From Vibrio penaeicida (GTDB taxonomy: Bacteria; Pseudomonadota; Gammaproteobacteria; Enterobacterales; Vibrionaceae), in contig NZ_JAUYVM010000002.1 in assembly GCF_030689305.1 (NCBI RefSeq), positions 591,892-655,891 of the forward strand: 64,000 nt of DNA, written 5' to 3'. Below the pieces are notes generated by a model. The model searched no databases. It saw only the letters and a list, made by a program, of their open reading frames with translations, and was not told the DNA's origin. Numbering within the stretch: the first letter of the stretch is position 1; each line of letters opens with the position of its first letter. Shown here one piece after another: positions 8,562-18,089 of this stretch. The translations under genes and the position numbers were made by a program.

Positions 8562-10934
8562 ATGACAAAAGAGTGTTATCACTGCGGTGAAGATGTACCA
8601 GCCAACACTGATTTTAAAGTCGAAATTTTAGGGCAAGAACGTGAAATGTGCTGCCCAGGTTGCGAATCTGTTGCTCAAACCATTGTTGAAAGCGGGCTCG
8701 TTTCTTACTACCAATATAGAACGGCACCAGCCGAAAAAGCCGATCTGGTTCCAGAGCAGCTTAGAAACCTCATCCACTATGACAACGAAGAAGTTCAATC
8801 TGAATTTGTTCGTCAGTCAGAACATCAATCAGAGGTGACATTGTCACTCGAGGGCGTGTCTTGCGCCGCTTGTGCATGGCTCATTGAAAAACAGCTAGTT
8901 AATCAATCCGGTGTACTCTCTATTCGAGTGAACACCACCACGAACCGTGCCATTTTAGCGTGGGATAAGACTCAAGCTAAGCTGAGTGATTTGTTGGCAA
9001 CTGTACACCAATTAGGGTACAAAGCAGCGCCATTTGAAGCGGACCAACAAGAAGCGTCTTATCACCGTGCGATGAAACAGTATCTTTACCGGCTTGGCAT
9101 TGCTGGCTTAGCCACCATGCAGGTAATGATGCTGGCCGTGGCACTGTATTTGGAAGTGTTCGGTGATTTAGACGCAGAATTCAAACAGTACTTCCGTGTA
9201 GTGAGCTTGATATTTGCTACTCCCGTTCTGCTTTATTCTGCACTTCCGTTTTACTTAAATGCGTGGCGCAGCTTAAAAGGGCGAACGCTGGGTATGGATG
9301 TTCCAGTCTCTATCGCCCTTATCTTTGCCTATGTGGCAAGTTTGGTAGCGACGGTGACAGAGCAAGGTGAAGTCTTTTTTGAATCAATCACTATGTTTAC
9401 CTTCTTCTTGCTACTCGGGCGTTTTTTGGAAATGCGAGCAAGAAGAAAAGCAGCCGCGGCCAGTGCAAATTTACTGAAACTTATTCCCTCAATGGCAACG
9501 AAGTTGGATGGCACCCAAGTCCCAGTTAAAACGTTAACGATCGGCGATCAAGTGAGAGTGTTGCCCGGAGAGCACGTTCCCGCAGATGGCATTATCTTAA
9601 AAGGTCGCGTACATATTGACGAATCCATGTTAACCGGTGAATCCATTCCAGTAGTGAAGAAGCAAGGCGACACGGTGTTCGCAGGTACGTTAAACGGCGA
9701 AGAGTCGTTTGAATTGGAAGTGAACACCAGTAAAGCAAACTCGATGATCTCCAACATAGTCAGGCTGCAAGATGAAGCTCAAATGTCTAAGCCTAAGATT
9801 GCGCAAGTTGCGGATGTCGTCGCTCGATACTTTGTTGCCGTCATTCTGATTGTCGCGGCTTGTACATGGGCTTATTGGCATCAAACAAAACCAGAGGACG
9901 CTTTCTGGATCATGCTGGCAGTACTTGTTGCAACTTGCCCTTGTGCGCTTTCACTTGCCACCCCTACTGCGATCACATGTGCAACCTCTCGTATGGGAAA
10001 TTTAGGGATTCTTCTTCGTAAGGGTCATGTGTTTGAAACTCTGTGTAAAGTCAATCATTTGGTTGTTGATAAAACAGGCACCCTAACAGAAGGTAATATT
10101 CAGATAGATCGCACCGAAGTCGTTAGTAACCATTTCTCTGAAGAGGAATGTCTAGCGATTTCGGCTTCACTAGAGAATCATGCAAACCACCCTATTGCTA
10201 AGGCATTTAAAGCGTTTGCAGATACAGCAATCGAAGTGGATCAAGTCGAAAATAAAATTGGCTTCGGCATTGTTGGTTTATACAAGGGGCAACCTTGCAA
10301 AATCGGAAGTGCGAATTTTGTATTGGGACAAGAAACCGAGTCGAAACAACCGTGTGTGTATCTATCTGTCAATGATTCTCACGTGGCTACTTTCTACTAT
10401 CACGATCCTATCCGTGAGCAAAGCCAAGCGTTGATTTCAAAATTAGCAGAGGCGGGAATTAAAACGACCCTCCTTACGGGCGATTCTTTGAATAATGCAC
10501 AACCTGTTGCTAACGCAATGGGGATAGAATCGGTCGTCGCCAGCGCCAGCCCACAAGAGAAATTGGAGTTCTTGTCAACACTTAAGGATCATGAAGTTTC
10601 TCTGATGATAGGTGATGGTATTAACGACGCCCCAACCCTTGCTGGTGCTCACCTTTCAGTGGCAATGGGAGGCGGTGCCGATGTGGCTAAGTCTTCTGCT
10701 GATATGGTGTTACTGGGGGATAAACTCGATAAATTGATTGAAGCACGTCTACTTGCCCTCAAAACACGCAAAATTATTAGGGAAAACCTTGCGTGGTCGC
10801 TAGGATATAACTTATTGATATTGCCTTTAGCAGTAGCTGGACTAGTGGCACCTTATATCGCAGTTGTCGGAATGTCTGCCAGTTCAATCATCGTTGTTAC
10901 CAACTCACTCAGGTTGCTTAAAGAAAATGGCTAG
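8562..10934 (+). CDS. ccoI: Copper-translocating P-type ATPase for cbb3 assembly (CcoI)
   Basis: A 790-residue P1B-type ATPase that exports copper toward the periplasm for the cbb3 copper-B centre. The N-terminal region has Cys pairs (CYHCG, CCPGC) as in FixI/CcoI, then a heavy-metal-associated domain with GVSCAACAW (about residue 100). The transmembrane metal site is CPCAL (about 460), the phosphorylation loop DKTGTLTEG (about 505), and the hinge GDGINDAP (about 686). Eight membrane helices are expected. It overlaps ccoS by 8 bases, implying coupled translation. Confidence 0.97.
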   Translation: MTKECYHCGEDVPANTDFKVEILGQEREMCCPGCESVAQTIVESGLVSYYQYRTAPAEKADLVPEQLRNLIHYDNEEVQSEFVRQSEHQSEVTLSLEGVSCAACAWLIEKQLVNQSGVLSIRVNTTTNRAILAWDKTQAKLSDLLATVHQLGYKAAPFEADQQEASYHRAMKQYLYRLGIAGLATMQVMMLAVALYLEVFGDLDAEFKQYFRVVSLIFATPVLLYSALPFYLNAWRSLKGRTLGMDVPVSIALIFAYVASLVATVTEQGEVFFESITMFTFFLLLGRFLEMRARRKAAAASANLLKLIPSMATKLDGTQVPVKTLTIGDQVRVLPGEHVPADGIILKGRVHIDESMLTGESIPVVKKQGDTVFAGTLNGEESFELEVNTSKANSMISNIVRLQDEAQMSKPKIAQVADVVARYFVAVILIVAACTWAYWHQTKPEDAFWIMLAVLVATCPCALSLATPTAITCATSRMGNLGILLRKGHVFETLCKVNHLVVDKTGTLTEGNIQIDRTEVVSNHFSEEECLAISASLENHANHPIAKAFKAFADTAIEVDQVENKIGFGIVGLYKGQPCKIGSANFVLGQETESKQPCVYLSVNDSHVATFYYHDPIREQSQALISKLAEAGIKTTLLTGDSLNNAQPVANAMGIESVVASASPQEKLEFLSTLKDHEVSLMIGDGINDAPTLAGAHLSVAMGGGADVAKSSADMVLLGDKLDKLIEARLLALKTRKIIRENLAWSLGYNLLILPLAVAGLVAPYIAVVGMSASSIIVVTNSLRLLKENG

Positions 10935-11115
10935 TCTTTATATTCTTATCCCCATCGCAATACTGCTTGTATGCCTAGCTGTTGCGGTTTTCTTATGGGC
11001 AGTAAAAAGCGAACAGTTTGAAGATTTGGAACGTCAAGGGCACAACATTTTGTTCGACGAAGATGAAATGCATGAAAAAGCCAAGCCGAAGCCACACAAC
11101 ACCGACCCAGAGTAA
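10927..11115 (+). CDS. ccoS: cbb3-type oxidase assembly protein CcoS
   Basis: A 62-residue protein starting MASLYILIPIAILL: one membrane helix (about 4-24), the short motif FLWAVKSEQFEDLERQG that marks CcoS, then an acidic and basic tail. CcoS is needed for cofactor insertion into cbb3 oxidase. An in-frame upstream TTG exists, but the ATG at 10927 fits the family length and gives the usual 8-base overlap with ccoI. Confidence 0.95.
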   Translation: MASLYILIPIAILLVCLAVAVFLWAVKSEQFEDLERQGHNILFDEDEMHEKAKPKPHNTDPE

Positions 11116-11122
11116 TTCTTAA

Positions 11123-11791
11123 ATGGCAGATTGGTTAGGGGCATTGTTGATAGGAATTCTTGGTGCGGGGCACTGCATGGGAATGTGTGGGGGCATTGCT
11201 TCTGCCGTTGCTGTAGGAAACCCCAACGCCTCTCGAACACTGCTCATCACGCTGTTTTATAACTTAGGTCGCCTATCATCTTATGCCTTTACCGGAGCAA
11301 TTATTGGCGGTGCCATTTCATCTATCGCTCAGTTTTCTGACTTCAATCTGGCACTGACCTATCTACGGTTAGTTTCCGCCGCATTCATGATTTTACTCGC
11401 CTTGTATATCGCAAAGTGGTGGCAAGGCTTGTTGGTAATAGAGAAGCTGGGCCAAGGTGTATGGAAATTTGTTTCGCCTGTGGGGAAAAAGCTTCTTCCG
11501 CTACGTTCGCCACTTCACGCATTTCCATTCGGTTTTGTATGGGGATGGTTGCCTTGTGGATTGGTTTACTCAACCTTAACGTGGGCGGCGGTTTCCGGTA
11601 GTGCTTTAGATGGTGCACTTATTATGTTTGCATTTGGCTTAGGTACCCTACCTGCCATGTTATTGGTTGGTTTAAGTGCCGTTAAGTTTCAAAAGTGGCA
11701 AAGAAACGAAATTTTTCGCCAGTGCGGGGCTCTTCTCTTATTAGCGTATGGGAGCTACACCGCCTATGATGCAATCTCATTACTTTCATAA
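11123..11791 (+). CDS. DsbD_2/TauE-like membrane protein linked to cbb3 assembly
   Basis: A 222-residue polytopic membrane protein with about six helices. It begins with GAGHCMGMCGGI (about residues 15-26), a Cys/Met/His motif typical of the DsbD_2 or 'sulfite exporter TauE/SafE-like' family. A second conserved block, FGFVWGWLPCGLVYSTL (about 134-150), starts the second half, so the protein is an internal repeat. Family members next to ccoS are thought to act in copper or redox handling for cytochrome assembly; that is inference from position and the Cys-Met motif. It starts 7 bases after ccoS. Confidence 0.85.
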   Translation: MADWLGALLIGILGAGHCMGMCGGIASAVAVGNPNASRTLLITLFYNLGRLSSYAFTGAIIGGAISSIAQFSDFNLALTYLRLVSAAFMILLALYIAKWWQGLLVIEKLGQGVWKFVSPVGKKLLPLRSPLHAFPFGFVWGWLPCGLVYSTLTWAAVSGSALDGALIMFAFGLGTLPAMLLVGLSAVKFQKWQRNEIFRQCGALLLLAYGSYTAYDAISLLS

Positions 11792-11859
11792 TTTGTCACA
11801 TCTCTATGTTTCTATGCCTTTTTTTTCACTACCCTTTAGTATTAGGAAGTGGTAAAATA

Positions 11860-11873
11860 TTGATGTATATCAA
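11860..11873. promoter_or_regulatory. Perfect FNR box before fnr (TTGATGTATATCAA)
   Basis: Exact match to TTGAT-N4-ATCAA, ending 17 bases before the fnr ATG at 11891. A TAAAAT (11853-11858) that could be a -10 element lies immediately upstream, so bound FNR would sit over the transcription start and repress. This is the expected arrangement for negative autoregulation of fnr. Confidence 0.88.
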
Positions 11874-11890
11874 AATAGCGTTTGGGTGTT

Positions 11891-12637
11891 ATGATTTCAA
11901 ATAAGCCAGCAACAAATAGAGTTCAGTCCGGTGGATGTGCCATTCACTGTCAAGATTGTAGTATTAGCCAACTCTGTATTCCTTTCACTCTCAATGAATC
12001 TGAGCTCGATCAACTAGATGAAATCATTGAAAGAAAGAAGCCGATTCAGAAAGGTCAAGAGATATTCAAAGCAGGTGATGAACTAAAATCACTGTATGCA
12101 ATACGCTCTGGAACCATCAAAAGCTACACCATTACTGAACAAGGCGATGAGCAGATCACTGCATTCCACCTTGCGGGTGATTTGGTTGGTTTCGATGCCA
12201 TTAATGATAATTCTCACCCCAGCTTTGCTCAGGCACTTGAAACATCGATGGTGTGTGAAATTCCATACGAAATTTTAGACGATTTATCTGGCAAAATGCC
12301 TAAGCTTCGCCAGCAAATTATGCGTTTGATGAGTAATGAAATCAAAGGCGACCAGGAGATGATCCTACTTCTTTCTAAGAAGAATGCTGAAGAAAGGCTT
12401 GCCGCATTTTTATACAACCTTTCTACTCGCTTTTCTCAGCGTGGATTCAGTCCTCGAGAGTTTCGCTTAACCATGACACGTGGTGATATCGGCAACTACT
12501 TGGGCTTAACCGTTGAAACCATCAGCCGTTTGTTAGGTCGCTTCCAAAAAGCCGATATGCTTAGCGTGAAAGGCAAGTATATTACGATTTTAGATCATGA
12601 TGCGATGCAAGAACTTGCTGGCGTATCAAGCGATTAA
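11891..12637 (+). CDS. fnr: FNR, oxygen-sensing transcription regulator
   Basis: A 248-residue CRP/FNR-family regulator that switches genes between aerobic and anaerobic modes through a [4Fe-4S] cluster. Cluster Cys are at 20, 23 and 29 ([16 protein letters not shown]) with a fourth in SMVCEIP, at the same positions as in E. coli. The cyclic-nucleotide-like beta roll spans about 30-150, and the helix-turn-helix has the recognition segment [12 protein letters not shown] near 205-216 with Glu, Ser and Arg as in E. coli FNR. The ATG at 11891 gives the family length; an in-frame TTG at 11882 has no support. A perfect FNR box lies just upstream. FNR probably controls the neighbouring cco genes. 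Confidence 0.98.
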   Translation: MISNKPATNRVQSGGCAIHCQDCSISQLCIPFTLNESELDQLDEIIERKKPIQKGQEIFKAGDELKSLYAIRSGTIKSYTITEQGDEQITAFHLAGDLVGFDAINDNSHPSFAQALETSMVCEIPYEILDDLSGKMPKLRQQIMRLMSNEIKGDQEMILLLSKKNAEERLAAFLYNLSTRFSQRGFSPREFRLTMTRGDIGNYLGLTVETISRLLGRFQKADMLSVKGKYITILDHDAMQELAGVSSD

Positions 12638-12664
12638 TTCTATAGTTGGATCATAGTTTCATCT

Positions 12665-12695
12665 AAGTGGCTCAGTTCTGAGCCACTTCATATTT
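12665..12695 (+). terminator. Intrinsic terminator after fnr
   Basis: A perfect 11-bp stem AAGTGGCTCAG / CTGAGCCACTT with a 2-base loop (12665-12688), followed by a modest T-rich run (CATATTTCTC). It ends the fnr transcript before uspE. Confidence 0.8.
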
Positions 12696-12793
12696 CTCTC
12701 GTATATTTTCCAGTTTCCCTAAATATTTTTACTCATTTAAGCTACAGTTATCTTAAGATTAGCCTCTAACCTTTTGGTTTCTAAGGAGCTGTT

Positions 12794-13735
12794 ATGAGTA
12801 TTTACAATAAGATTCTCGTTGTTGCAGATGTCAATAATGACCAGCAACCAGCGCTAGCCAGAGCAATTCAGCTGAGCGAAAGCAGTCGTTCAGAAAGCCA
12901 TATTACATTTTTCCTTTCTATTTATGATTTCTCTTATGAAATGACATCGATGCTTTCGATGGACGAGAGAGATGCAATGAGACGCGGCGTTATTCAGCAG
13001 CGAGAAGCGTGGATGGAAGAAGTTGCCCAGCCCTATCTTAATGATTCAGTGAAATTTGATATTAAAGTGGTTTGGCACAATCGCCCATATGAAGCCATCA
13101 TAGGTGAAGTGTTTGCAGGCGCGCATGAAATAGTAGTGAAAGCGACACGTAAGCATGACGTGCTTGAATCTGTCATATTCACACCGACAGATTGGCACAT
13201 TCTGCGTAAGTGCCCTTGCCCTGTCCTTCTTGTAAAAAATCACGACTGGCCAGTGAATGGCAACGTGATGGCTTCAATACATGTTGCTTCAGAAAACCCT
13301 ACCCACCAAGATTTAAACGATACGATGGTAGAGCAGCTACAAGACATTAGTAGCCGTTTAAACGCCAAATTTGCATTGGTCAATGCCTACCCTGTTACGC
13401 CAGCCAATATCACCATAGAGTTACCGGAATTTGATCCTACAACTTATAGCGACGCAGTGCGTGGACATCATTTGACGGCAATGAAAGCGTTACGTCAAAA
13501 GCATGGTATTGATGAAAGTGATACTCGAGTTGAGCAAGGTTTACCGGAAGAAGTCATCCCTAAAATAGTGGACGAGCTTGATGCAGGTCTTGTGATCTTA
13601 GGAACAACGGGCAGAACAGGTTTATCAGCCGTATTTATTGGTAATACTGCTGAACACGTCATCGATAAAATTAACTGCGATGTTCTGGCTTTAAAGCCTA
13701 ATGGCTATATTAGTCCACTTGATCCAAATCAGTGA
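12794..13735 (+). CDS. uspE: Universal stress protein E
   Basis: A 313-residue tandem universal stress protein with two Usp domains (about 1-150 and 155-305). The second has the nucleotide-binding-like motif GTTGRTGLSAVFIGNTAEHV (about 275-294); the first has a shortened version (VVKATRKHD and PCPVLLVK). UspE is a cytoplasmic stress-resistance protein. The neighbourhood fnr-uspE-ttcA is the same as in other Vibrio and in E. coli. TAAGGAG lies 6 bases before the ATG. Confidence 0.95.
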   Translation: MSIYNKILVVADVNNDQQPALARAIQLSESSRSESHITFFLSIYDFSYEMTSMLSMDERDAMRRGVIQQREAWMEEVAQPYLNDSVKFDIKVVWHNRPYEAIIGEVFAGAHEIVVKATRKHDVLESVIFTPTDWHILRKCPCPVLLVKNHDWPVNGNVMASIHVASENPTHQDLNDTMVEQLQDISSRLNAKFALVNAYPVTPANITIELPEFDPTTYSDAVRGHHLTAMKALRQKHGIDESDTRVEQGLPEEVIPKIVDELDAGLVILGTTGRTGLSAVFIGNTAEHVIDKINCDVLALKPNGYISPLDPNQ

Positions 13736-13790
13736 GTTTCACCTAGAAACCTGAATTTCCTCAGAAGCTTCAAGGTAGTTTGAACATGCA

Positions 13791-13823
13791 AATAGGCAAG
13801 CGTTGGCTTGCCTATTTTGTTTG
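13791..13823 (+). terminator. Intrinsic terminator after uspE
   Basis: A perfect 11-bp stem AATAGGCAAGC / GCTTGCCTATT with GTTG loop (13791-13816), followed by TTGTTTG. It separates uspE from ttcA. Confidence 0.88.
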
Positions 13824-13953
13824 TATGAAGATGAACTTGCGAAAGTTGCTTAACGGCTACTGCGAATAGCAGTTAAAATACTGGTATCTATCTTGGATAT
13901 CCGTATTATACGCACTTCAAATTATTGTCGAGATAACAACAGAAAAACTGGAT

Positions 13954-14883
13954 ATGACTGAGCAAAGTAACGAGCGCACAAAAGCTCAACAATACAACTT
14001 CAATAAGTTGCAAAAACGCATTCGTCGCAACACCGGAAATGCCATTAGAGACTTCAATATGATTGAAGAAGGCGACCGCATTATGGTGTGCTTGTCAGGT
14101 GGTAAAGACAGTTTTACGATGCTCGACATTTTAATGAGTTTGCAAAAAAGCGCACCAGTTAACTTTGAACTGGTGGCTGTTAACCTCGATCAGAAACAAC
14201 CGGGTTTTCCCGACCATATTTTACCTGACTACTTAGAGGGTTTAGGTGTTGAGTACAAGGTTGTTGAAGAAGATACTTACTCAATCGTTAAAGACAAAGT
14301 ACCTGAGGGAAAAACTACTTGCTCGCTTTGTTCTCGCCTTCGCCGTGGTATTTTGTATCGCACAGCCAAAGAGCTCGGAGCGACAAAGATAGCTTTAGGT
14401 CACCATAGAGACGACATTCTTGAAACCATGTTCTTAAACATGTTCTACGGTGGAAAGATAAAAGGTATGCCACCTAAACTGGTGTCTGACAATGGCGAAC
14501 ACGTCGTAATTCGTCCTCTGGCGTACTGCCGCGAGAAAGACATCATCAAGTACTCTGAGATGCGTGAATACCCAATTATTCCATGTAACTTATGTGGATC
14601 TCAGCCAAACCTTCAACGTCAAAACGTTAAACACATGCTGAATACGTGGGATAAGCAATTCCCTGGTCGTATTGAAACCATGTTTACTGCAATGCAGAAT
14701 GTTGTCCCTAGCCATCTCGCTGATTTCGAACTCTTTGATTTTAAAACAATCAATCGCGACTCAGGTGTGATCAACGGAGGCGATATTGGCTTTGATAAAG
14801 AAGACATGCCTGCGGTTCAAAGCTCAGATGAAGATGCGGTAGAGTTTGACCCGAAATTACAGCTAGATGTAACAAATATATAA
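13954..14883 (+). CDS. ttcA: tRNA 2-thiocytidine(32) synthetase TtcA
   Basis: A 309-residue cytoplasmic enzyme that thiolates cytidine 32 of certain tRNAs using ATP and a [4Fe-4S] cluster. The PP-loop CLSGGKDSF is at about residues 49-57. Cluster-binding pairs are TTCSLCSRL (about 122-130) and CNLCGSQ (about 211-217). The conserved [19 protein letters not shown] block is near 150. Length and the N-terminal [11 protein letters not shown] segment fit the family. The acidic C-terminal tail (about 275-309) is typical of Vibrio versions. The gene is followed by a strong terminator. Confidence 0.97.
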   Translation: MTEQSNERTKAQQYNFNKLQKRIRRNTGNAIRDFNMIEEGDRIMVCLSGGKDSFTMLDILMSLQKSAPVNFELVAVNLDQKQPGFPDHILPDYLEGLGVEYKVVEEDTYSIVKDKVPEGKTTCSLCSRLRRGILYRTAKELGATKIALGHHRDDILETMFLNMFYGGKIKGMPPKLVSDNGEHVVIRPLAYCREKDIIKYSEMREYPIIPCNLCGSQPNLQRQNVKHMLNTWDKQFPGRIETMFTAMQNVVPSHLADFELFDFKTINRDSGVINGGDIGFDKEDMPAVQSSDEDAVEFDPKLQLDVTNI

Positions 14884-14904
14884 TTTGAAGAACAGCTAAA
14901 TTAC

Positions 14905-14930
14905 AGGGGCTCGTATAGAGCCCCTTTTTT
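14905..14930 (+). terminator. Intrinsic terminator after ttcA
   Basis: A perfect 8-bp stem AGGGGCTC / GAGCCCCT with a 5-base loop, followed by six T. It lies 11 bases before the stop of the convergent melA gene; on the minus strand it lacks a strong T run, so it mainly serves ttcA. Confidence 0.92.
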
Positions 14931-14940
14931 ATGTTTATTA

Positions 14941-16305
14941 TTATTTTCTTGCCCATTCAGGTAACCAATCGCCGTGGGCGATTCTAAGTTCGTCTACTAA
15001 TTGCCATATTTGGTCTAGATCCAATTCTGCTGCCGTGTGCGGATCCATCATTGCTGCATGGTATATGTGCTCTGGGTTTTCCGTCATCAACGCTTCAACA
15101 ACAAGTACCTGAACGTTCACACTACTTTGAATTATTGCGTTTAGCTGAGGGGGCAAACTGCCTATTTTTGTTGGCTGAATTCCCATGGCATCGACCAAGC
15201 AAGGGACTTCCACAGCACAACCTTGAGGCAGTGAATCAATGAGACCTTTGTTGGGCACATTCCCATAGATGACTTCAGGAACGTTTGTCCATACTGCATT
15301 GATGATTGCAGAGGCATATTCGTTACTTTTATCTAGATCGATGGTTTCTTCCGATAACAACTTTTTGGATTGCTCTTGCCATTGCTCTATTTGTTCTACG
15401 CATCGCTTCGGGTATTCATCTAGTGGGATTTGAAATTTATGAATAAGATCATCCCTACCCGATTTAATAAACCAAGGTGTGTACTCTGCAAAATGCTCAG
15501 AACTTTCGGTTACATAATACCCAGTACGCTTAAGCATCTCGTATCGAACCAGATTTTTGCAGCGAGGCATTTCTTGGCTTTCGGGTCTTGGGTAAACACC
15601 TGACTCATAGCCTTCAAGCAGTTTCGGATATAAGTCAGCGTATTCACCATTCTCTAAACGTTCTTCAAAATTCAAGAAAAATGCGATGTGATTAATACCC
15701 GCGCAACGGAATCGAATTTTATCAATAGGTATTTGCAGGTCAGAAGCTAAGCTCTCAGAGGTATGCTGAACTGAATGACAAAGCCCTACTTGTTTGATTT
15801 GGGGAAATTTTTCCGCAATTGCCCAAGTATTGATTGCCATTGGGTTTACATATTGAAGAAGTGTCGCTTCAGGGCACACTTCAAGCATATCTTCGCATAC
15901 CGACCATAAGTGAGGTACGGTGCGCAACCCACGCATGATGCCACCAACGCCAAGTGTATCTGCTATTGTTTGCTCTAAACCAAATTTTTTTGGTATCTCA
16001 AAGTCGGTCACTGTGCAGGGTTCATAACCACCGATTTGAAAAGCGACAATCACAAAATCAGCGTCTTTTAACGCGTCTTTCTGACCTAGATGAGTTGAGA
16101 GAGTCGCATCACACTTCAGTGTAGAAATCATTTTTTTGGCGACCGCTTTTGATTCATCTAGACGGTTCTGATCGATATCCATTAATGCAACATGAGCGCC
16201 TTGCAAGCGTTCACGTTGTAAAATATCACCGACAATGTTTTTCATAAACACCGTAGATCCGGCACCAATAAAGGCGATTTTTGGGTAATCTTTCACTTTT
16301 GTCAT
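14941..16305 (-). CDS. melA: Alpha-galactosidase, glycoside hydrolase family 4
   Basis: A 454-residue enzyme closely matching E. coli MelA, which hydrolyses melibiose and other alpha-galactosides in the cytoplasm using NAD+ and Mn2+ by a redox mechanism. It has the NAD-binding FIGAGSTVFMKNIVGDI (about 10-26), ALMDID, and the metal and catalytic blocks GLCHSVQ (about 174) and AGINHIAF (about 201). The signature TESSEHFAEYTPWF is at about 260-273. The ribosome site AGGGA abuts this ATG with no spacer; an in-frame GTG at 16296 is better spaced (9 bases), so the true start may be three codons in. It is divergent from a MelR-like regulator, but no melibiose transporter gene is adjacent. Confidence 0.95.
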   Translation of the reverse strand: MTKVKDYPKIAFIGAGSTVFMKNIVGDILQRERLQGAHVALMDIDQNRLDESKAVAKKMISTLKCDATLSTHLGQKDALKDADFVIVAFQIGGYEPCTVTDFEIPKKFGLEQTIADTLGVGGIMRGLRTVPHLWSVCEDMLEVCPEATLLQYVNPMAINTWAIAEKFPQIKQVGLCHSVQHTSESLASDLQIPIDKIRFRCAGINHIAFFLNFEERLENGEYADLYPKLLEGYESGVYPRPESQEMPRCKNLVRYEMLKRTGYYVTESSEHFAEYTPWFIKSGRDDLIHKFQIPLDEYPKRCVEQIEQWQEQSKKLLSEETIDLDKSNEYASAIINAVWTNVPEVIYGNVPNKGLIDSLPQGCAVEVPCLVDAMGIQPTKIGSLPPQLNAIIQSSVNVQVLVVEALMTENPEHIYHAAMMDPHTAAELDLDQIWQLVDELRIAHGDWLPEWARK

Positions 16306-16345
16306 CCCTGTTCATGCTGGTATACGTTGATTATTGGTTAACAAA

Positions 16346-16390
16346 CTTACAGATACTTCCTAAAATACAAACAAAACTTCCGGAAAGTGA
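16346..16390. promoter_or_regulatory. Direct repeats in the melA-melR intergenic region
   Basis: ACTTCC occurs at 16355-16360 and again at 16376-16381, exactly 21 bases (two helical turns) apart, with a related AACTTAC at 16345. The spacing is typical of tandem sites for an AraC-type activator, so these are candidate MelR sites controlling melA. No clear CRP site was seen nearby. Confidence 0.35.
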
Positions 16391-16487
16391 ACTTATTCTT
16401 GCTGACACCTTCTCTTAGTGACAAAGTGAATGAGTGCCCAAGTTTTAAAACGTGATTTTTAATTCCCAACATAATAGGTTTTATACA

Positions 16488-17396
16488 ATGAAGCAGTCGA
16501 TCCCCTCTCATGAATATTCCAGTACCTATCGGGTGGAAGATCCTGATTACCCGAAAGATTGCGGGATTGTGGTGGAAGATATAAAACCCAGAGCCTTTGA
16601 AGCGTCTTATTACCATCACCATGCCTCTATTGAAATGAATTATCTACATGATGGGGCGATGACATATTCCTTTTCAGGAAAAGAGGTCAAATTAAAAAGT
16701 GGGTGTTTTACTCTGTTTTGGGGAGCAAACCCCCATCGAGTTGTATCCGTTGATGGCGCAACTCGAATAACAAACGTGTACATATCGCTGTCGCAATTAT
16801 TGCAATGGTCTTTGCCTCCGGAGTTTATAGACGCAGTGTTAAGCGGTGCTGTGGTGTGTACACAAGAATCCAACCTGCTCGATCATCAGATAGTGGAGCG
16901 CTGGGCAGAGGAACAAAATCGAAATGCAAATTGGCGTAGGCTACACGGGCTGGAAGTCGAGTCTCGCTTACTGCGCCTTGCTAATGAAGGGTGGAATACG
17001 ATGTTACATCGTAACAAAGTCGACAGTGAAACCATTGTTGGAGGCAAAGCTATTCTTCATTTCGAATCTATGTTGCGTTTTATCAGTGAGCATTTTTCAT
17101 CACCCATAGGTTTGCAAGACGTCGCACAAGATATCGGGGTGTCTAAGGGTTACGCAATGACCTTGTTTCGAAAACTACTGGGTAAAACCATTAAAGAGCA
17201 CCTTACCGATCTCAGAATGTATCACGCTAAAATGTTGTTAGCGGAATCAGATACAAAAATTGTAGCAATCGCATTAGACAGCGGGTTTGGGTCACTTTCT
17301 GCGTTTTATGATGCCTTTCAAAAACAGGAAGGAATCTCGCCGGCAGCATTTAGGAAGCAAAGCCTTGTAGGACAGAGATTCCACTCCAACTCGTAA
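16488..17396 (+). CDS. melR: MelR-like AraC-family transcription regulator
   Basis: A 302-residue regulator: an N-terminal cupin sensor domain (about 15-150, with SYYHHHASIEMNYL and CFTLFWGANPHRV resembling the E. coli MelR blocks) and a C-terminal AraC double helix-turn-helix (about 200-290: LQDVAQDIGVSKGYAMTLF and IALDSGFGSLSAFYDAF). It faces melA across about 180 bases, the same divergent arrangement as E. coli melR-melAB, so activation of melA by an alpha-galactoside is the likely role. An in-frame GTG at 16452 would add 12 residues but has no ribosome site. The symbol rests on this context and on moderate similarity. Confidence 0.85.
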   Translation: MKQSIPSHEYSSTYRVEDPDYPKDCGIVVEDIKPRAFEASYYHHHASIEMNYLHDGAMTYSFSGKEVKLKSGCFTLFWGANPHRVVSVDGATRITNVYISLSQLLQWSLPPEFIDAVLSGAVVCTQESNLLDHQIVERWAEEQNRNANWRRLHGLEVESRLLRLANEGWNTMLHRNKVDSETIVGGKAILHFESMLRFISEHFSSPIGLQDVAQDIGVSKGYAMTLFRKLLGKTIKEHLTDLRMYHAKMLLAESDTKIVAIALDSGFGSLSAFYDAFQKQEGISPAAFRKQSLVGQRFHSNS

Positions 17397-17438
17397 GCTG
17401 GAGTGAATCACTGGGTATTGAATCTAGAGGTATTGAAT

Positions 17439-18089
17439 CTAGTCTGCTTTAGGAAGGTAAGGTAGGACTCTTGTGGTTTGTGCTGGCAAAGTAAAGCTCT
17501 CGCCTTTCTTGAGGTTGTTCAGCGCAAAGTATGCTCTGCCATTAACGATCTCGACTGACTTTCCATTCGGAAGCGCAATTTCACTATTAAGACTATCGGC
17601 AAATTCCAGCGTAACGCCTTCCACATCTGGAGTGAACCAACTAGCAAACATCCCGCCCAAGTCTTCTAGCATCACCTGCATTTGAGGCAGTAGCTTTTCA
17701 ATATCTTCGTATTTTACTGATCCACTTAGCTGCTCTTTTGCCATCACAACCAAAGAGAAATCACATCTTTTGTTTTTTTCAGTACGCACAAAAACCAAAG
17801 GGTTCGCCGATTTCAAATTCTGATCAATGGGCACTTTTAGCTCGTAGCCTGAGGTATCAAACTCTTCGTAATGTTCTCCTTTTTCCATCCATGCTTTTTC
17901 GAGTAGGCAAAGCTTTTTAGAATCTGCGTCTACAAAGAACAGACCGACTTTTACATCGTCGTGCCCTTCACTCGCGTTGCTCTTCATTTGAGAGTACAAC
18001 TTCGAATAGGTAAACATGTATTCTTGAGCTTGAAGTGGCAGTGCCAAGCCTAGCGAAACAGCAAAAGCAATTAGAGGGGTAATTTTCAT
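17439..18089 (-). CDS. Secreted DUF2987-like protein
   Basis: A 216-residue protein with a Sec signal peptide (MKITPLIAFAVSLGLALPLQA, cleavage near residue 21). The body resembles the Vibrio DUF2987 family: YSKLYSQMKSNA near the mature N-terminus, a single-domain fold with two spaced Cys (KLCLLEK, KRCDFSL) and a C-terminal block on ALPNGKSVEIVNGRAYF. No function is known for the family. Its ATG overlaps the stop of the Bax-like gene by one base, so it is the last gene of a coupled three-gene unit and is expected in the periplasm. Confidence 0.75.
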   Translation of the reverse strand: MKITPLIAFAVSLGLALPLQAQEYMFTYSKLYSQMKSNASEGHDDVKVGLFFVDADSKKLCLLEKAWMEKGEHYEEFDTSGYELKVPIDQNLKSANPLVFVRTEKNKRCDFSLVVMAKEQLSGSVKYEDIEKLLPQMQVMLEDLGGMFASWFTPDVEGVTLEFADSLNSEIALPNGKSVEIVNGRAYFALNNLKKGESFTLPAQTTRVLPYLPKAD

